DNA from: Lentisphaerae bacterium GWF2_49_21
GTDB lineage: Bacteria; Verrucomicrobiota; Lentisphaeria; Victivallales; GWF2-50-93
Direction: 5' to 3'
Length of the DNA: 64,000 nucleotides
NCBI GenBank assembly: GCA_001804805.1
Contig: MHBH01000036.1
Span: forward strand, 43,699 to 107,698
A program made the translations under genes and the position numbers. Within the stretch, counting starts at the first letter, position 1. Each line of letters begins with the position of its first letter. The notes beneath the pieces were generated by a model. It saw nothing but the letters and a program-made list of their open reading frames with translations, was not told where the DNA came from and ran no database searches. Positions 1-9,092 of the stretch are shown here, piece by piece.

Positions 1-31
1 AGAGCTGTTCTTTTCTTTTATGAATTACTAC

Positions 32-829
32 TTACTTTACCGACCCCTTGCCAAGCTTGTTGGCGACAAGATAGCGGTAGCTCGCTTCCACGGCTTCCAC
101 GCGATCGCCCTCGCAGCGGTCGATCTCAACGACCAGCCACTTCAGCACCTTTGGATCCGCTGCGGCAATAGCACCCTTGACGTTGACTTTTCCAGCTCCA
201 ACAGCCGACATAGGTCCGCCGAAAGGCTGGTCCTTCGGACGTTCCATCATGCCGTCCTTGATGTGCAGGACCGGTACCCGTGCGCGGAAATTCTTCACCT
301 GTTCCGCGGCGTCGTTCGCCATGAAGTTTGTGGCCCAATAGATGTCGATTTCGAATTTCACGTCCGGACACATTTCCGCGATGTATTCCTGGGCAATTTT
401 CCCGTTGATGCGGTCGAACTCCCAGAAGTGGTTGTGCAGGCAGAGCTGGAGATTGTGCGGCTTGAGGGCGGCGGTCATGCGATTGATCAGTTCAGCCGTC
501 TTGCGGATGGAATCCATGGTCTTGAACTCGTCCCAGCCAAATCCTCCGAAGAGGTGCTTGAACCCGAAGATCTTCTTGAGCTTGGCGATCTCCTCGATGT
601 TCGAGAGATCGTGCTTCGGCCCTGGACCTGTGACCATCTCCAGCCCGAGTTGATCTAGTAGTTCCTTGTACTGTTCAGCAGTCATTCCGTATTTGATTGC
701 CTCGCCGAGACCGCCTTCCACGCCGACAAATCCGATTTCGGAGACTCGTTTCATCGTGGACATAAAGCTTTCCTTGGATTCGCCAAGAAGTTCTCTGACC
801 GTGTACAGTTGCAGACCGATAGGCTTCAT
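32..829 (-). CDS. sugar phosphate isomerase/epimerase (xylose isomerase-like TIM barrel)
   Basis: The 265-residue product has the length and layout of AP-endonuclease-2/xylose-isomerase-like TIM-barrel enzymes. It opens with GLQLYTVRELL on strand 1, followed by LHNHFWEF near residue 131, FEIDIYWA near 159, HIKDGM near 189 and VVEID near 233; these supply the H, E and D metal ligands typical of the family. The start at 829 is chosen because AAGGAG lies about nine bases upstream; an in-frame start further upstream would read through repeat DNA. No signal peptide is visible, so it is probably cytosolic. The family acts on sugars or inositol derivatives, but the substrate cannot be read from the sequence. 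The gene stands alone, downstream of a palindromic repeat. Confidence 0.85.
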   Translation of the reverse strand: MKPIGLQLYTVRELLGESKESFMSTMKRVSEIGFVGVEGGLGEAIKYGMTAEQYKELLDQLGLEMVTGPGPKHDLSNIEEIAKLKKIFGFKHLFGGFGWDEFKTMDSIRKTAELINRMTAALKPHNLQLCLHNHFWEFDRINGKIAQEYIAEMCPDVKFEIDIYWATNFMANDAAEQVKNFRARVPVLHIKDGMMERPKDQPFGGPMSAVGAGKVNVKGAIAAADPKVLKWLVVEIDRCEGDRVEAVEASYRYLVANKLGKGSVK

Positions 830-867
830 CTTGAATTTCTCCTTTATATTAAGGTAAAAATAAAATA

Positions 868-943
868 ATGGACGCGGCAAGCGCGTCCCTCCATAGCTCC
901 GCCGTCTTAAGGCCTATATACGCCATAAGGCGTGGAGGGACGA
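868..943. repeat. palindromic two-hairpin element
   Basis: An outer inverted repeat, CGTCCCTCCA (884-893) with TGGAGGGACG (933-942), encloses two small hairpins, GCC-GTCTTAA-GGC (901-913) and ACGCC-ATAA-GGCGT (920-933). An overlapping hairpin GGACGCG/CGCGTCC (870-888) could form instead. The left part recurs in degraded form at 16249-16274, also just upstream of a gene start. It matches the architecture of the REP-doublet-like elements elsewhere in the window. Confidence 0.75.
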
Positions 944-1000
944 GTTTACCGAGTCCGCACTATGAACAAGTTTTGATATCAATTGTTCTCCTTCATTGTT

Positions 1001-2521
1001 TTACAGTGATGCCTGTTCTGCGGTTTTCAGCGCATCGAAAAGTTCTGAAGATGTTTTTGCGTTTATGAGGCGGTCAGCCAGGAATTCGCTGTCGAGCATC
1101 TGTGCGATATGCGAGAGCAAGGCCTGATGGATCCTTGGAGTGTCCGCAGGCGTAAGAAGTATGAAAAGAAGGTCGATGGTTTCATTTGGGACAGGTGAGG
1201 GGATTGGCTTTTTCAGTCGTGCCACTACGACCACGGAACGCGCCAGGCTTTTGAGACGGGCGTGGGGAATTGCAATATTCTTGCCGACATAGCTGCTCAT
1301 GATCTTTTCACGCTCGGACACTGAAAGCATGATTGTCTCTACGGGCATGGGGAGATCGCTTGGATTGATGCGTTTCAATGCATTTTCCGCAACACTGGTT
1401 ATCGAACTGCCCTCGACATCGAGAAGAACCCTGTCGGTGGTCAGCCTTTCTGAAAGATAAACCGGCACCTCCAGCGGGAATTCCTCCTCGATGGCGCCGA
1501 CAACTTCCTCGAGCAGATCCTCCATCGTCACAAAACCTGTCCAAGCTCCTTTGCTGTCGTAGACAAGGGCGACATGGTTGCCGCGCCGCTGCATTTCAGA
1601 CAGGAGATGTTCGATGCTTTCATCCTCCTTGGCCTTGAGACAGGGGCGTATGAAGAACTGCAGTTCCATCGTCGGTTTGCTGGATATCGAAGCGAGATAA
1701 AGATCCTTTAGGTGCACATACCCGAGAGGTGTTTCCGGATCATTGCCGATAAGGGGATAGCGCGACTGCTTGAATTCGGAAATGATCTTGTTGTTCTCCT
1801 CAGGTGTTGCACCGGTCTTAAGTATGTGCAGCCTGTCGCGGGAACGCATGGAGTTCCTGACCGTCAGAGTGCCCATGTCAAGTACGTTCTCGATATAGAG
1901 GAGGCGGCGGAAGGTCATCATGCCGCTGGCCTGCGAGTTGTCGAGTATGATCCTTATCTCATCCTCGGAATGTCTTTCGTGCTTTGGAGCCTTGGGAACT
2001 CCTAGTAAATATAGAATGGAATCGACAGACCAGTTCAGGAGCCACAATGGTATATAGAACACGAAATAGCAGAAATGCAGGGGGAATGCGGTATTCAGCG
2101 CAGCCTGTTCGACCTTGCGGATGGCGAAAATCTTAGGGACCTGCTCCCCTAGCACTATATGGAGATAGGAGATGAGGATGTAGGAAACTGAAATGGCAAT
2201 ACCATGGATTGTCGCATCGGCAGTGCCGTTTCCATATCCTGTCTTTAGCAGTAGATAGGCAATAATTTTTGCAAATCCGGGTTCGCCGACAAAGCCCAGT
2301 CCGATACTTGCCAGCGTTATTCCGACCTGGCAGACCGAAAGGTACTGGTCCAGCTTGGTCTGGATGTGCTGCATCATCTTTGCCCTGATGTCACCCTTGG
2401 CGGCAAGAACCTCCATATGGGTGGGGCGCGCCTTCACCGCCGCGAACTCCGCAAGCACGAAGAACGCGTTCAGCAGGAGCAGCAGGAGTGTCAGGAGCAG
2501 ATATGTTATTATCAAGGTCAT
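1001..2521 (-). CDS. CNNM/CorC-type transporter (DUF21-CBS) fused to a PTS EIIA domain
   Basis: The 506-residue protein has three parts. Residues 1-180 form a DUF21/CNNM membrane domain with hydrophobic segments at the N-terminus and near 65-90, 105-125 and 145-172. Residues about 220-345 are a CBS pair, including the phrase VALVYDSKGAWTGFVTMEDL. Residues about 357-500 resemble the fructose/mannitol-type PTS EIIA domain, with the phosphorylatable histidine in IPHAR (His420). CNNM/CorC proteins are linked to Mg or Co transport; the EIIA tail, with no EIIB or EIIC in view, suggests phosphorylation-dependent control of transport, which is inference. No clear Shine-Dalgarno site precedes the start, so the N-terminus is less certain than the domains. 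Confidence 0.88.
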   Translation of the reverse strand: MTLIITYLLLTLLLLLLNAFFVLAEFAAVKARPTHMEVLAAKGDIRAKMMQHIQTKLDQYLSVCQVGITLASIGLGFVGEPGFAKIIAYLLLKTGYGNGTADATIHGIAISVSYILISYLHIVLGEQVPKIFAIRKVEQAALNTAFPLHFCYFVFYIPLWLLNWSVDSILYLLGVPKAPKHERHSEDEIRIILDNSQASGMMTFRRLLYIENVLDMGTLTVRNSMRSRDRLHILKTGATPEENNKIISEFKQSRYPLIGNDPETPLGYVHLKDLYLASISSKPTMELQFFIRPCLKAKEDESIEHLLSEMQRRGNHVALVYDSKGAWTGFVTMEDLLEEVVGAIEEEFPLEVPVYLSERLTTDRVLLDVEGSSITSVAENALKRINPSDLPMPVETIMLSVSEREKIMSSYVGKNIAIPHARLKSLARSVVVVARLKKPIPSPVPNETIDLLFILLTPADTPRIHQALLSHIAQMLDSEFLADRLINAKTSSELFDALKTAEQASL

Positions 2522-2733
2522 TTATGAATTTGAATCATTTTGGAAAATACTTCTTCCTGTGATAACAATAATGAAAAACCATATATAAGTCAAGGGAACT
2601 GGTCTCTTTTCCACCCATATGAGTTCCCCCCTTTAATCTTTATAAAGAATCTCCAGCCCGACGAAGGGCAAGGGATTCCGTCAATAATACCCCGTTTCTA
2701 TCAATTGGGATTGGATGGACTCCTAGAGATTCT

Positions 2734-4164
2734 TTATTGCTGGAATGCATTCTCTATTTTTTCGAGCTTCATCCCCCGGGAACCTTTGAGGAAGATCATG
2801 TCGCCACGTTTGATCTTCATCCTCACATATTTTGCAGCCTCATCCGAATCAGGAAAATCGCGCATGGAAATGTCAGGTCTTGATCTTATGTTCTTTGCGG
2901 CTCCGCCCATGAGAGGGCCGACTACGATTAAGATGGATTTCGGTATGAGCCTGGTAGTGAACTCCAATATCTCATCATGGGCCCGGGGGCCGGCTTCGCC
3001 CATTTCAAGCATGTCGCCGAGGATGACAAAGATCCTGGAGGTTCTTCCTGGATCCTTCGAGGTTGCTTCGCTGAGCCACTCGATTCCGGCCCTCATGCTG
3101 TCCGGATTTGCGTTGTAGGCGTCGTTAATCCAGGTTATCCCGTCGCGTTCCTGTATCCGCATCCTCATGCCGGGGATCTGCACTCCCATGTTCAACGCCT
3201 CCACTGCAATTTCCGGCGATGCGCCCATGGCATTGGCTGCAAGCACGGCTGCTCCAGCGTTCATTGCCTGATGCCTGCCTGGCAGATGCCAGTTGACAGT
3301 TTTACGAAGTCCGCAATTCTTCCAGTGAAGCTCGAAACTGCTTCCAGTCATGCTTCCCCCGAGATATTTCACCTGCAGATCTGCGGATCTCGCAGATTCC
3401 CCGCCGAAACGCAAAGCCTTGAATGGTTTTACGGATTTGTCGAGTATCTTTACTCCCGGACCTTCCGCGGGTATGATCGCAGTTCCAGCTGGCGACATTT
3501 TTGCGAATATCGCAGATTTTTCCCTGGCCACGCCGTCTGTGTCGCCAAAGAATTCGATATGCGCTTTCCCTATGGATACGATCAGGCCGTAATCAGGTTC
3601 AGCGAGCAGGCTCAGGGCCTCGATTTCACCAGGATGGTTCGTGCCCATCTCAATAATGGCATATTCATGGTTCTTCCTGAGATTCAGGAGATTTTGTGGG
3701 ACACCGACATGGTTGTTGGTGTTTCCTTCAGTCGCATATATTTTGTCTGCCCCATATGCATGGACAAGTATTGCCTTGAGGATCTCCTTCGTGCCTGTCT
3801 TTCCGCTGCTGCCGGTCAGGGCTATGACCTTTGTCCCTATTCTTTTCCTGTGGAACTTGGCAAGAGACTGATATGCCTTCAACGTGTCGTCGACGATCAG
3901 GATAGGTATATCCTTTGGGAGTTTTGTTTTTGGGAGCCGATCTTTGGAGACGCATATTGCAGAGGTGTTTTTTGACGCCGCGGCTTCAAGATAGTCATGT
4001 CCATCGAAATTATCCCCCTTGAGCGCGAAGAAGATGGAATTCAGACAGTCCTTCCGAGTGTCAGTCGAGACAAATTGCATACCCGGGCCCGAAGGTTTCG
4101 GACCTGTCAATTTTCCAGAAGTGATTTTCTCAAGTTCGCTATATGTGAATAGAATATTATCCAT
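2734..4164 (-). CDS. murF: UDP-N-acetylmuramoyl-tripeptide--D-alanyl-D-alanine ligase
   Basis: This cytosolic Mur ligase adds D-Ala-D-Ala to UDP-MurNAc-tripeptide, completing the peptidoglycan stem peptide. The 476-residue protein shows the three Mur ligase domains: an N-terminal substrate-binding part (FVSTDTRKDCLNSIFFALKG), a central ATPase with the P-loop TGSSGKTGTKE and the family phrases EMGTNHPGEI and NDAYNANPDSM, and a C-terminal domain containing VILGDMLEMGE. It follows murE after 46 bases on the same strand and is the last recognisable gene of the division cluster. Length and motifs are normal. One exact copy of the palindrome TGCGANNNTCGCA lies inside it at 3502. Confidence 0.96.
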   Translation of the reverse strand: MDNILFTYSELEKITSGKLTGPKPSGPGMQFVSTDTRKDCLNSIFFALKGDNFDGHDYLEAAASKNTSAICVSKDRLPKTKLPKDIPILIVDDTLKAYQSLAKFHRKRIGTKVIALTGSSGKTGTKEILKAILVHAYGADKIYATEGNTNNHVGVPQNLLNLRKNHEYAIIEMGTNHPGEIEALSLLAEPDYGLIVSIGKAHIEFFGDTDGVAREKSAIFAKMSPAGTAIIPAEGPGVKILDKSVKPFKALRFGGESARSADLQVKYLGGSMTGSSFELHWKNCGLRKTVNWHLPGRHQAMNAGAAVLAANAMGASPEIAVEALNMGVQIPGMRMRIQERDGITWINDAYNANPDSMRAGIEWLSEATSKDPGRTSRIFVILGDMLEMGEAGPRAHDEILEFTTRLIPKSILIVVGPLMGGAAKNIRSRPDISMRDFPDSDEAAKYVRMKIKRGDMIFLKGSRGMKLEKIENAFQQ

Positions 4165-4210
4165 AAGTAATAAGTATCATAAGATTAATCAGGCAAAGGA
4201 TAATTTCAAG

Positions 4211-5683
4211 CTAAATGGAGCCTATAAGCTTCCTGACTTCCTCGCGGTCGTCGAAATGGTGTTTGACGCCTTTTATCTCCTGGTAATCCTCATGGCCTTT
4301 GCCGGCTATGAGGACGATATCGCCCGGTTCGGCCTCATTGAGAGCCTTTTCAATCGCCTCACCTCTGTCCGGAACTGTTGCGAAGTTCGCAGTTGAGGGG
4401 ATGCCCTTGACGATTTCCGCTATGATTTCTTTCGGATCTTCCGACCTCGGATTGTCGCTGGTCACGATCGTCCTGTCTGCGAATTTAGCAGAAACTGCAC
4501 CCATCCTGGGGCGTTTGGTCCTGTCCCTGTCGCCTCCGCATCCGAACACGCAGATGATCCTTTTCTTCTTGAGCTTCGTCAGCGCTTCCAGAACTCTCCT
4601 CAGCGCATCGTCCGAATGGGCGTAATCGACAAAGATGCTGACATTGTCCTTAAAGTGGAAAGCCTCAAGACGACCCGGTATTGCTATGGATTTTTCCAGA
4701 GTTGACTGGATTATTTCAGGACTGATTCCGAGTTTGTAGGCGATGATCGCGACACCGCAAATATTGTAGGCATTGTGCTCGCCGATGAGAGGGGAGGATA
4801 TTTTAAAAGTCCTGCCTTCGATGGAGAGCGTGAAATCCGTGCCCAGCTGGGATATGCTGTTGATTTTAATGACCGCATCGCAGTTTTCCCTGCCGAACCT
4901 TATGCAGTTGGCGCTCCTGAGATCCGCGAAAAGCCGCTTGCCAAATGGATCGTCGGTATTGATGGCGGCGACGGCATCTACTGCAAGATGGTCCTGGAAG
5001 AGTATTTTCTTTGCATCATAGTAGAATTCCATCGTCTTGTGGTAGTCGAGATGGTCTCCGGTGAGGTTTGTGAAGATGGCTCCCGCGAACTTCGCAGAAC
5101 CGATCCTGTTCTGATGCAAAGCATGGCTTGAAACCTCCATTATGACATGGGTGCAGCCGGCTTCATACATTTTGGAGAAATGAGACTGGATCTCTGAAGC
5201 TTCCGGCGTTGTCCTGGCGGCTGGCTCGGAATGCCCGGGCCATTCATAGCAGACGGTTGTTATGATCCCGCATTTCAAACCTGCGGACGTGAGGATGGAG
5301 TTGAGGAGATATACGCTGCTCGTCTTGCCGTTTGTCCCGGTGACTCCGAGTATTTTCATCTTGCTCGACGGGAAGTCGTAGAAGCATTCGACAAGCCGTG
5401 CATAAGCGGAATATGAGTCTGAAACCTTTATATAGCTTATGCCGTTCTTGAAGGATGAAATATCCCTGGCATGGATCACCGCCTTTGCTCCGGAGGCGAT
5501 GGCGGAGTCTATGAAGTCATGTCCGTCCTTTCCGCTTCCCTGGATCGCGATGAAGACTGATGAAGGAGCCACGCTCCTGGAATCGTTGGTGACCGAACTT
5601 ACGATGAAATCTCCGGCGGGCCTGCTGGCCACAACAAGTTCATCGAGGAAGTCGATATATTCCGAAAAATTCTTCTCGATCAT
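4211..5683 (-). CDS. murE: UDP-N-acetylmuramoyl-L-alanyl-D-glutamate--2,6-diaminopimelate ligase
   Basis: MurE adds the third stem-peptide residue during cytosolic peptidoglycan precursor synthesis. The 490-residue sequence has the ATP-binding GTNGKT at 116-121, TTPEASEIQ, and the specificity motif DNPR at 410-413, which in characterised MurE enzymes selects meso-diaminopimelate rather than lysine. The C-terminal phrase IAGKGHEDYQ is also typical. Its ATG overlaps the ftsI stop by four bases, indicating translational coupling. An exact TGCGANNNTCGCA palindrome lies at 4379-4391. Confidence 0.97.
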   Translation of the reverse strand: MIEKNFSEYIDFLDELVVASRPAGDFIVSSVTNDSRSVAPSSVFIAIQGSGKDGHDFIDSAIASGAKAVIHARDISSFKNGISYIKVSDSYSAYARLVECFYDFPSSKMKILGVTGTNGKTSSVYLLNSILTSAGLKCGIITTVCYEWPGHSEPAARTTPEASEIQSHFSKMYEAGCTHVIMEVSSHALHQNRIGSAKFAGAIFTNLTGDHLDYHKTMEFYYDAKKILFQDHLAVDAVAAINTDDPFGKRLFADLRSANCIRFGRENCDAVIKINSISQLGTDFTLSIEGRTFKISSPLIGEHNAYNICGVAIIAYKLGISPEIIQSTLEKSIAIPGRLEAFHFKDNVSIFVDYAHSDDALRRVLEALTKLKKKRIICVFGCGGDRDRTKRPRMGAVSAKFADRTIVTSDNPRSEDPKEIIAEIVKGIPSTANFATVPDRGEAIEKALNEAEPGDIVLIAGKGHEDYQEIKGVKHHFDDREEVRKLIGSI

Positions 5684-7473
5684 AGGTCGTCCTCCTCTTC
5701 CTCCTCGGGAATTTCATACTGCGGCGGAATATTCATGAAACGGAGGGCTTTCTTGGCTATATGGCTGAAGGCTGGAGCCGCGACAAGCCCACCATAATAG
5801 ACCGGCCTGGGATTGTCAAGAGTGACCAGAAGGACGAAGGCGGGCTTGTCGGCAGGTACGAATCCGATGAATGACGAGAAGTATTCCGAATTGGAGTAAA
5901 CTTTCTTGCCATTTTCGTTAATGATAAGTTTCTGGGCAGTTCCCGTCTTGCCGGCGACATCATATCCTTTGACCGCGGCCTTTTCAGCGGTGCCACCCTT
6001 CTGCGTGACGAGCTTGAGCATGTTGACTATTCTCTTGTGTGTCTGGGGATTTTTGAAAATACTACCTGATCCGGATACAATCTCCATTTTTATTTCCTCG
6101 CCTGTGGCCGGATTCTGATGGCGGTCGATCAGGCGGAGCTCTACGAGTTTTCCGCCGTTTGCGAGCGCACAGTAGGCCCGGGTCATCTGCAGGGGGCTTA
6201 CAGTGAATGTCTGTCCGATGGGATATCTTGAAACTGTCAGCCCGTCCCACTGGTCGGGTTTGAGTATTACACCTAAGGCTTCCGGTTTTAGAGGGATTCC
6301 AGTCTTCTGACCGAACCCGAAACTCCGTATGGTCTCATATTCCTTGTACTTCCCCATCATGACGCCGATCTTCGCAGTGCCGATATTGCTGGATTTCCGG
6401 ATGATCTCCCAGACGGGTATGACGCCATACCCGTGTCCGGCGGCTTCGCCAAGGATTTTTCCGCAGAACAGCCAGTGCCCGTTCTCGCAGTCGATCCGGG
6501 TGTCGGGTGTCACAATTCCCATGTCCAGGGCGGCGGCGACAATTGTGGATTTCATTATGGAACCCGGCTCAAACGTATCTTCGGTGATCCTGTTCCTCCA
6601 TGCCTTGGGATCCATGTTTGTCCTGTCGTTTGGATCAAAGGAAGGCCTTTGCGCCATGGCCAGGATATTTCCAGTATAGGGATCGACCATGACGGCATAA
6701 GCTGCGTCGGGATTGAATTTCTTCATGATGATTTCAAGCTCGTCCTCGACGATCATCTGTACCGGCTCGGATATCGTGAGATAGATGTTGTTTCCGTCCT
6801 GTACGGCCTTCATCTTGTCCTCCTCACCCTGGAGCCGGAACCCCTTCCTGCTCCGTTCTATTACGGAAACGCTCTCCGTAGGCGTCATGTTGGTGTTGAC
6901 GACTTTTTCGATACCTCCTTCGGGTACTACCTTGTTGCCGTCGACATTGATGAAGCCGAGTATGTTTGCGAGGAGCTTGTTCTTCGGATAGGAACGCTTT
7001 GTCTTGTTTTCAAAGACAAGGCATTTGTACTTTTTGATCTTGGCTTCCTTCCTGATCTTTTCAGCGACTTCCAGATCAACGCTTCTTTTAATGATCACAT
7101 ATTTTATCGGCTTGCCTGATTCAGAAAGCTTGATGGAAAGACGCCTGTATATGGAGTCATAGTCGATTCCGAGGATTTTCTGGAAATATTCGGCGAGTTC
7201 ACGGCATTTTGAACTGTCCTTGATCTCGGAAGGATCGGCGGCTATGTCCACGCATGGCTTGTTGCCGACGAGGAGATTGCCGTTAATGTCGAATATCTCG
7301 CCCCTTTTACCTTCTCTTTTGACAGTAGTAGTATAGGTGTCCTTTGCCTTGTCGAAGAGTTCCTCGTGCCGGGTGATCTGGACATGGTATATCCTGAGGA
7401 TCAGCGCTATGAGGATGAACAGGAAGATTGCTGAAGCTATTATTATCCTCGCGACGAAATACTTGCGGCCCAT
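5680..7473 (-). CDS. ftsI: peptidoglycan D,D-transpeptidase (division-type class B PBP)
   Basis: The 597-residue class B penicillin-binding protein cross-links peptidoglycan at the division septum. A single N-terminal membrane anchor (about 8-28) is followed by a dimerisation domain and a transpeptidase domain with SIMK (Ser305, the acyl-enzyme serine, and Lys308), SSN (361-363) and KTGTAQ (from 509). The C-terminus is very acidic (EEEEEDDL). FtsI is favoured over a sporulation-type PBP because it lies between ftsL and murE in the division cluster. A weak AGGGA precedes the start, and a perfect hairpin separates it from ftsL. Confidence 0.94.
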   Translation of the reverse strand: MGRKYFVARIIIASAIFLFILIALILRIYHVQITRHEELFDKAKDTYTTTVKREGKRGEIFDINGNLLVGNKPCVDIAADPSEIKDSSKCRELAEYFQKILGIDYDSIYRRLSIKLSESGKPIKYVIIKRSVDLEVAEKIRKEAKIKKYKCLVFENKTKRSYPKNKLLANILGFINVDGNKVVPEGGIEKVVNTNMTPTESVSVIERSRKGFRLQGEEDKMKAVQDGNNIYLTISEPVQMIVEDELEIIMKKFNPDAAYAVMVDPYTGNILAMAQRPSFDPNDRTNMDPKAWRNRITEDTFEPGSIMKSTIVAAALDMGIVTPDTRIDCENGHWLFCGKILGEAAGHGYGVIPVWEIIRKSSNIGTAKIGVMMGKYKEYETIRSFGFGQKTGIPLKPEALGVILKPDQWDGLTVSRYPIGQTFTVSPLQMTRAYCALANGGKLVELRLIDRHQNPATGEEIKMEIVSGSGSIFKNPQTHKRIVNMLKLVTQKGGTAEKAAVKGYDVAGKTGTAQKLIINENGKKVYSNSEYFSSFIGFVPADKPAFVLLVTLDNPRPVYYGGLVAAPAFSHIAKKALRFMNIPPQYEIPEEEEEDDL

Positions 7474-7508
7474 CTGCTGTTTTTCCCTGTAATCTCAGCC
7501 ATTATTAT

Positions 7509-7550
7509 ATGAAATATTCACTGAATACTGCAATTCAGTGAATATTTCAT
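7509..7550. other. perfect 18-bp inverted repeat between ftsL and ftsI
   Basis: Arms 7509-7526 (ATGAAATATTCACTGAAT) and 7533-7550 are exact complements around the six-base loop actgca. The repeat begins at the ftsL stop codon. The stem is AT-rich and no T-run follows on the minus strand, so it does not read as an intrinsic terminator. An RNA processing or stability site, or a mobile palindrome, are possible roles. Confidence 0.8.
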
Positions 7551-8023
7551 TAGCGGTAATATTTTGACGAAGCATCGTTCTTCGCCCCGTTCCTCTGGGT
7601 CACCATTATAGGCTTTGTGTTCGCCGGCTGCTTTACGGGGGGCTCCGCCTTGACGACATTTTTCCCCTTGAATTCTAACTTCTTGATCTGTCCCGGCTGG
7701 GGATAATGCAGGTCAAGATTGTACCTCTTCACCTGGGCAAGGATATTCTTTCCGCTCTCCTGTTCGATCATTATATTGAGATTTGCAGTTTCACGTTCAA
7801 TATCCATGATCCTGTTTTCCAGGGAGATGGATGCCTTGTTCAGTGATTCCGCCTGGCTTGTCCACATTACCCTTGTGATTGCCGCTGCGAAAAAAATGCA
7901 GAAGGGTATCGAGAGCTTCAGGGTTGTCGCGAAAATCTTCAATCTGTTCGTTTCTGAAGTCCTGGCCTTCCTTTTCCTCGGGCCGCTGTAATTATAACTT
8001 GTTACGTTGATTGCCATTTCCAT
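7550..8023 (-). CDS. ftsL: FtsL-like cell division protein
   Basis: The 157-residue protein has a basic cytoplasmic N-terminus, one membrane segment (about 32-50, LKLSIPFCIFFAAAI), then a heptad-like stretch around SLENRIMDIERETANLNIMIEQ that should form a coiled coil in the periplasm, and a basic, low-complexity tail. This topology, and its place between rsmH and ftsI, match FtsL, which together with FtsB and FtsQ activates septal synthesis. Sequence conservation in this family is weak, so the name rests mainly on topology and position. AAGGA lies just upstream of the chosen ATG. Confidence 0.75.
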   Translation of the reverse strand: MEMAINVTSYNYSGPRKRKARTSETNRLKIFATTLKLSIPFCIFFAAAITRVMWTSQAESLNKASISLENRIMDIERETANLNIMIEQESGKNILAQVKRYNLDLHYPQPGQIKKLEFKGKNVVKAEPPVKQPANTKPIMVTQRNGAKNDASSKYYR

Positions 8024-8129
8024 TAAATCCTTAAATTTTCCATCGATAAGATAGTGTTAAGTTTCAAGTTTTAGGGTTTAGACAGGAATTCATATACTGA
8101 CACCTAAAACGGATTACTCCCTTCCCTAA

Positions 8130-9089
8130 TTATAACTTCTCCGCCACTCTCAACTTTGCCGGTGCCGCCCTGCGGTTCGTCCTTCTCTCCTCTTCTGATG
8201 CGACAACCGGCTTTCTTGTTATCAGTTTTAAGCTCTGTCTGTGTCCGCATATACAAACCGGGAGGCCGGGCGGACACAGACAGTAGCGAGCCATCATGCT
8301 GAAATACTGTTTTACGATCCTGTCTTCGAGCGAATGGAAGCTTATCACAGCCATCCTTCCTCCCGGAGCCAGCAATTTCACTCCTTCTTCAAGTGCCTTC
8401 TTCAATTCCTCGAGTTCCCTGTTCACCTCTATCCTCAGAGCCTGGAAGCACAATGACGGAGCAGGGGGGCCATGTCTTCTTACAATCCCCGGGATCGAGT
8501 CGCACAGTTCTGCAAGTTCCGCCGTATACATCCATTCCTTCTGCTTCCTTCTCCTTATTATCTCGTCCGCGAGCGTCCTGCTCTTGCGGATTTCCCCGTA
8601 TTCCCTGAAGATCCTTTCAAGATCCTCATACGGATAAGTATTTAGAATGCGGCTGGCGGTTTCCCGGGACTGGACATCCATTCGCATGTCCAACGGACCG
8701 TCCAGCCTGTATGAAAACCCCCTCCTCGGGTCGTCAATTTGGGGAGATGAAACTCCCAAATCCAGCAGTATGGCGTCAACCGAGTGCCACCCCAGTCCGG
8801 CCGCGCATGCCGCGAGATTGCTGAAACTGTCCTTTGCCAGATGAACGCGATTCCCGGCGAAGCTTAAAATCTTTTCCGCTGCCGCCAATGCCTCGCCATC
8901 ACGGTCAATGCCCAGCAAAACCGCCTCCACATTTTTTTTCATTATCAAGGAACTGTGTCCGCCGTAACCGACTGTCCCGTCGATCACCTTCACCGGACCC
9001 GTCTTCACCACCAGCAGGTCTTCAACCTCCCGCGGAAGAACCGGAACATGTCCAAACTTCTGATTTTCCTGTATGTCATTTTCATTCAA
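8130..9089 (-). CDS. rsmH: 16S rRNA (cytosine(1402)-N4)-methyltransferase
   Basis: RsmH (formerly MraW) uses SAM to methylate N4 of C1402 in 16S rRNA. The 319-residue protein shows the family phrases HVPVLPREV, DGTVGYGGHS (the SAM-binding loop), DAILLDLGVSSPQ, FHSLEDRIVKQYF and a C-terminal RRTNRRAAPAKLRVAE. Length is normal. It starts three bases after the mraZ stop with no clear ribosome-binding site of its own, so it is probably translated by coupling from mraZ. Confidence 0.97.
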   Translation of the reverse strand: MNENDIQENQKFGHVPVLPREVEDLLVVKTGPVKVIDGTVGYGGHSSLIMKKNVEAVLLGIDRDGEALAAAEKILSFAGNRVHLAKDSFSNLAACAAGLGWHSVDAILLDLGVSSPQIDDPRRGFSYRLDGPLDMRMDVQSRETASRILNTYPYEDLERIFREYGEIRKSRTLADEIIRRRKQKEWMYTAELAELCDSIPGIVRRHGPPAPSLCFQALRIEVNRELEELKKALEEGVKLLAPGGRMAVISFHSLEDRIVKQYFSMMARYCLCPPGLPVCICGHRQSLKLITRKPVVASEEERRTNRRAAPAKLRVAEKL

Positions 9090-9092
9090 GTT

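Noticed and set aside
20..658. Plus-strand gene opposite the sugar-phosphate isomerase
   Set aside because: Long open frame but no recognisable domain, and it is the complement of a well-supported gene; the same applies to several other antisense frames, such as 2977-3975 and 29558-30715.
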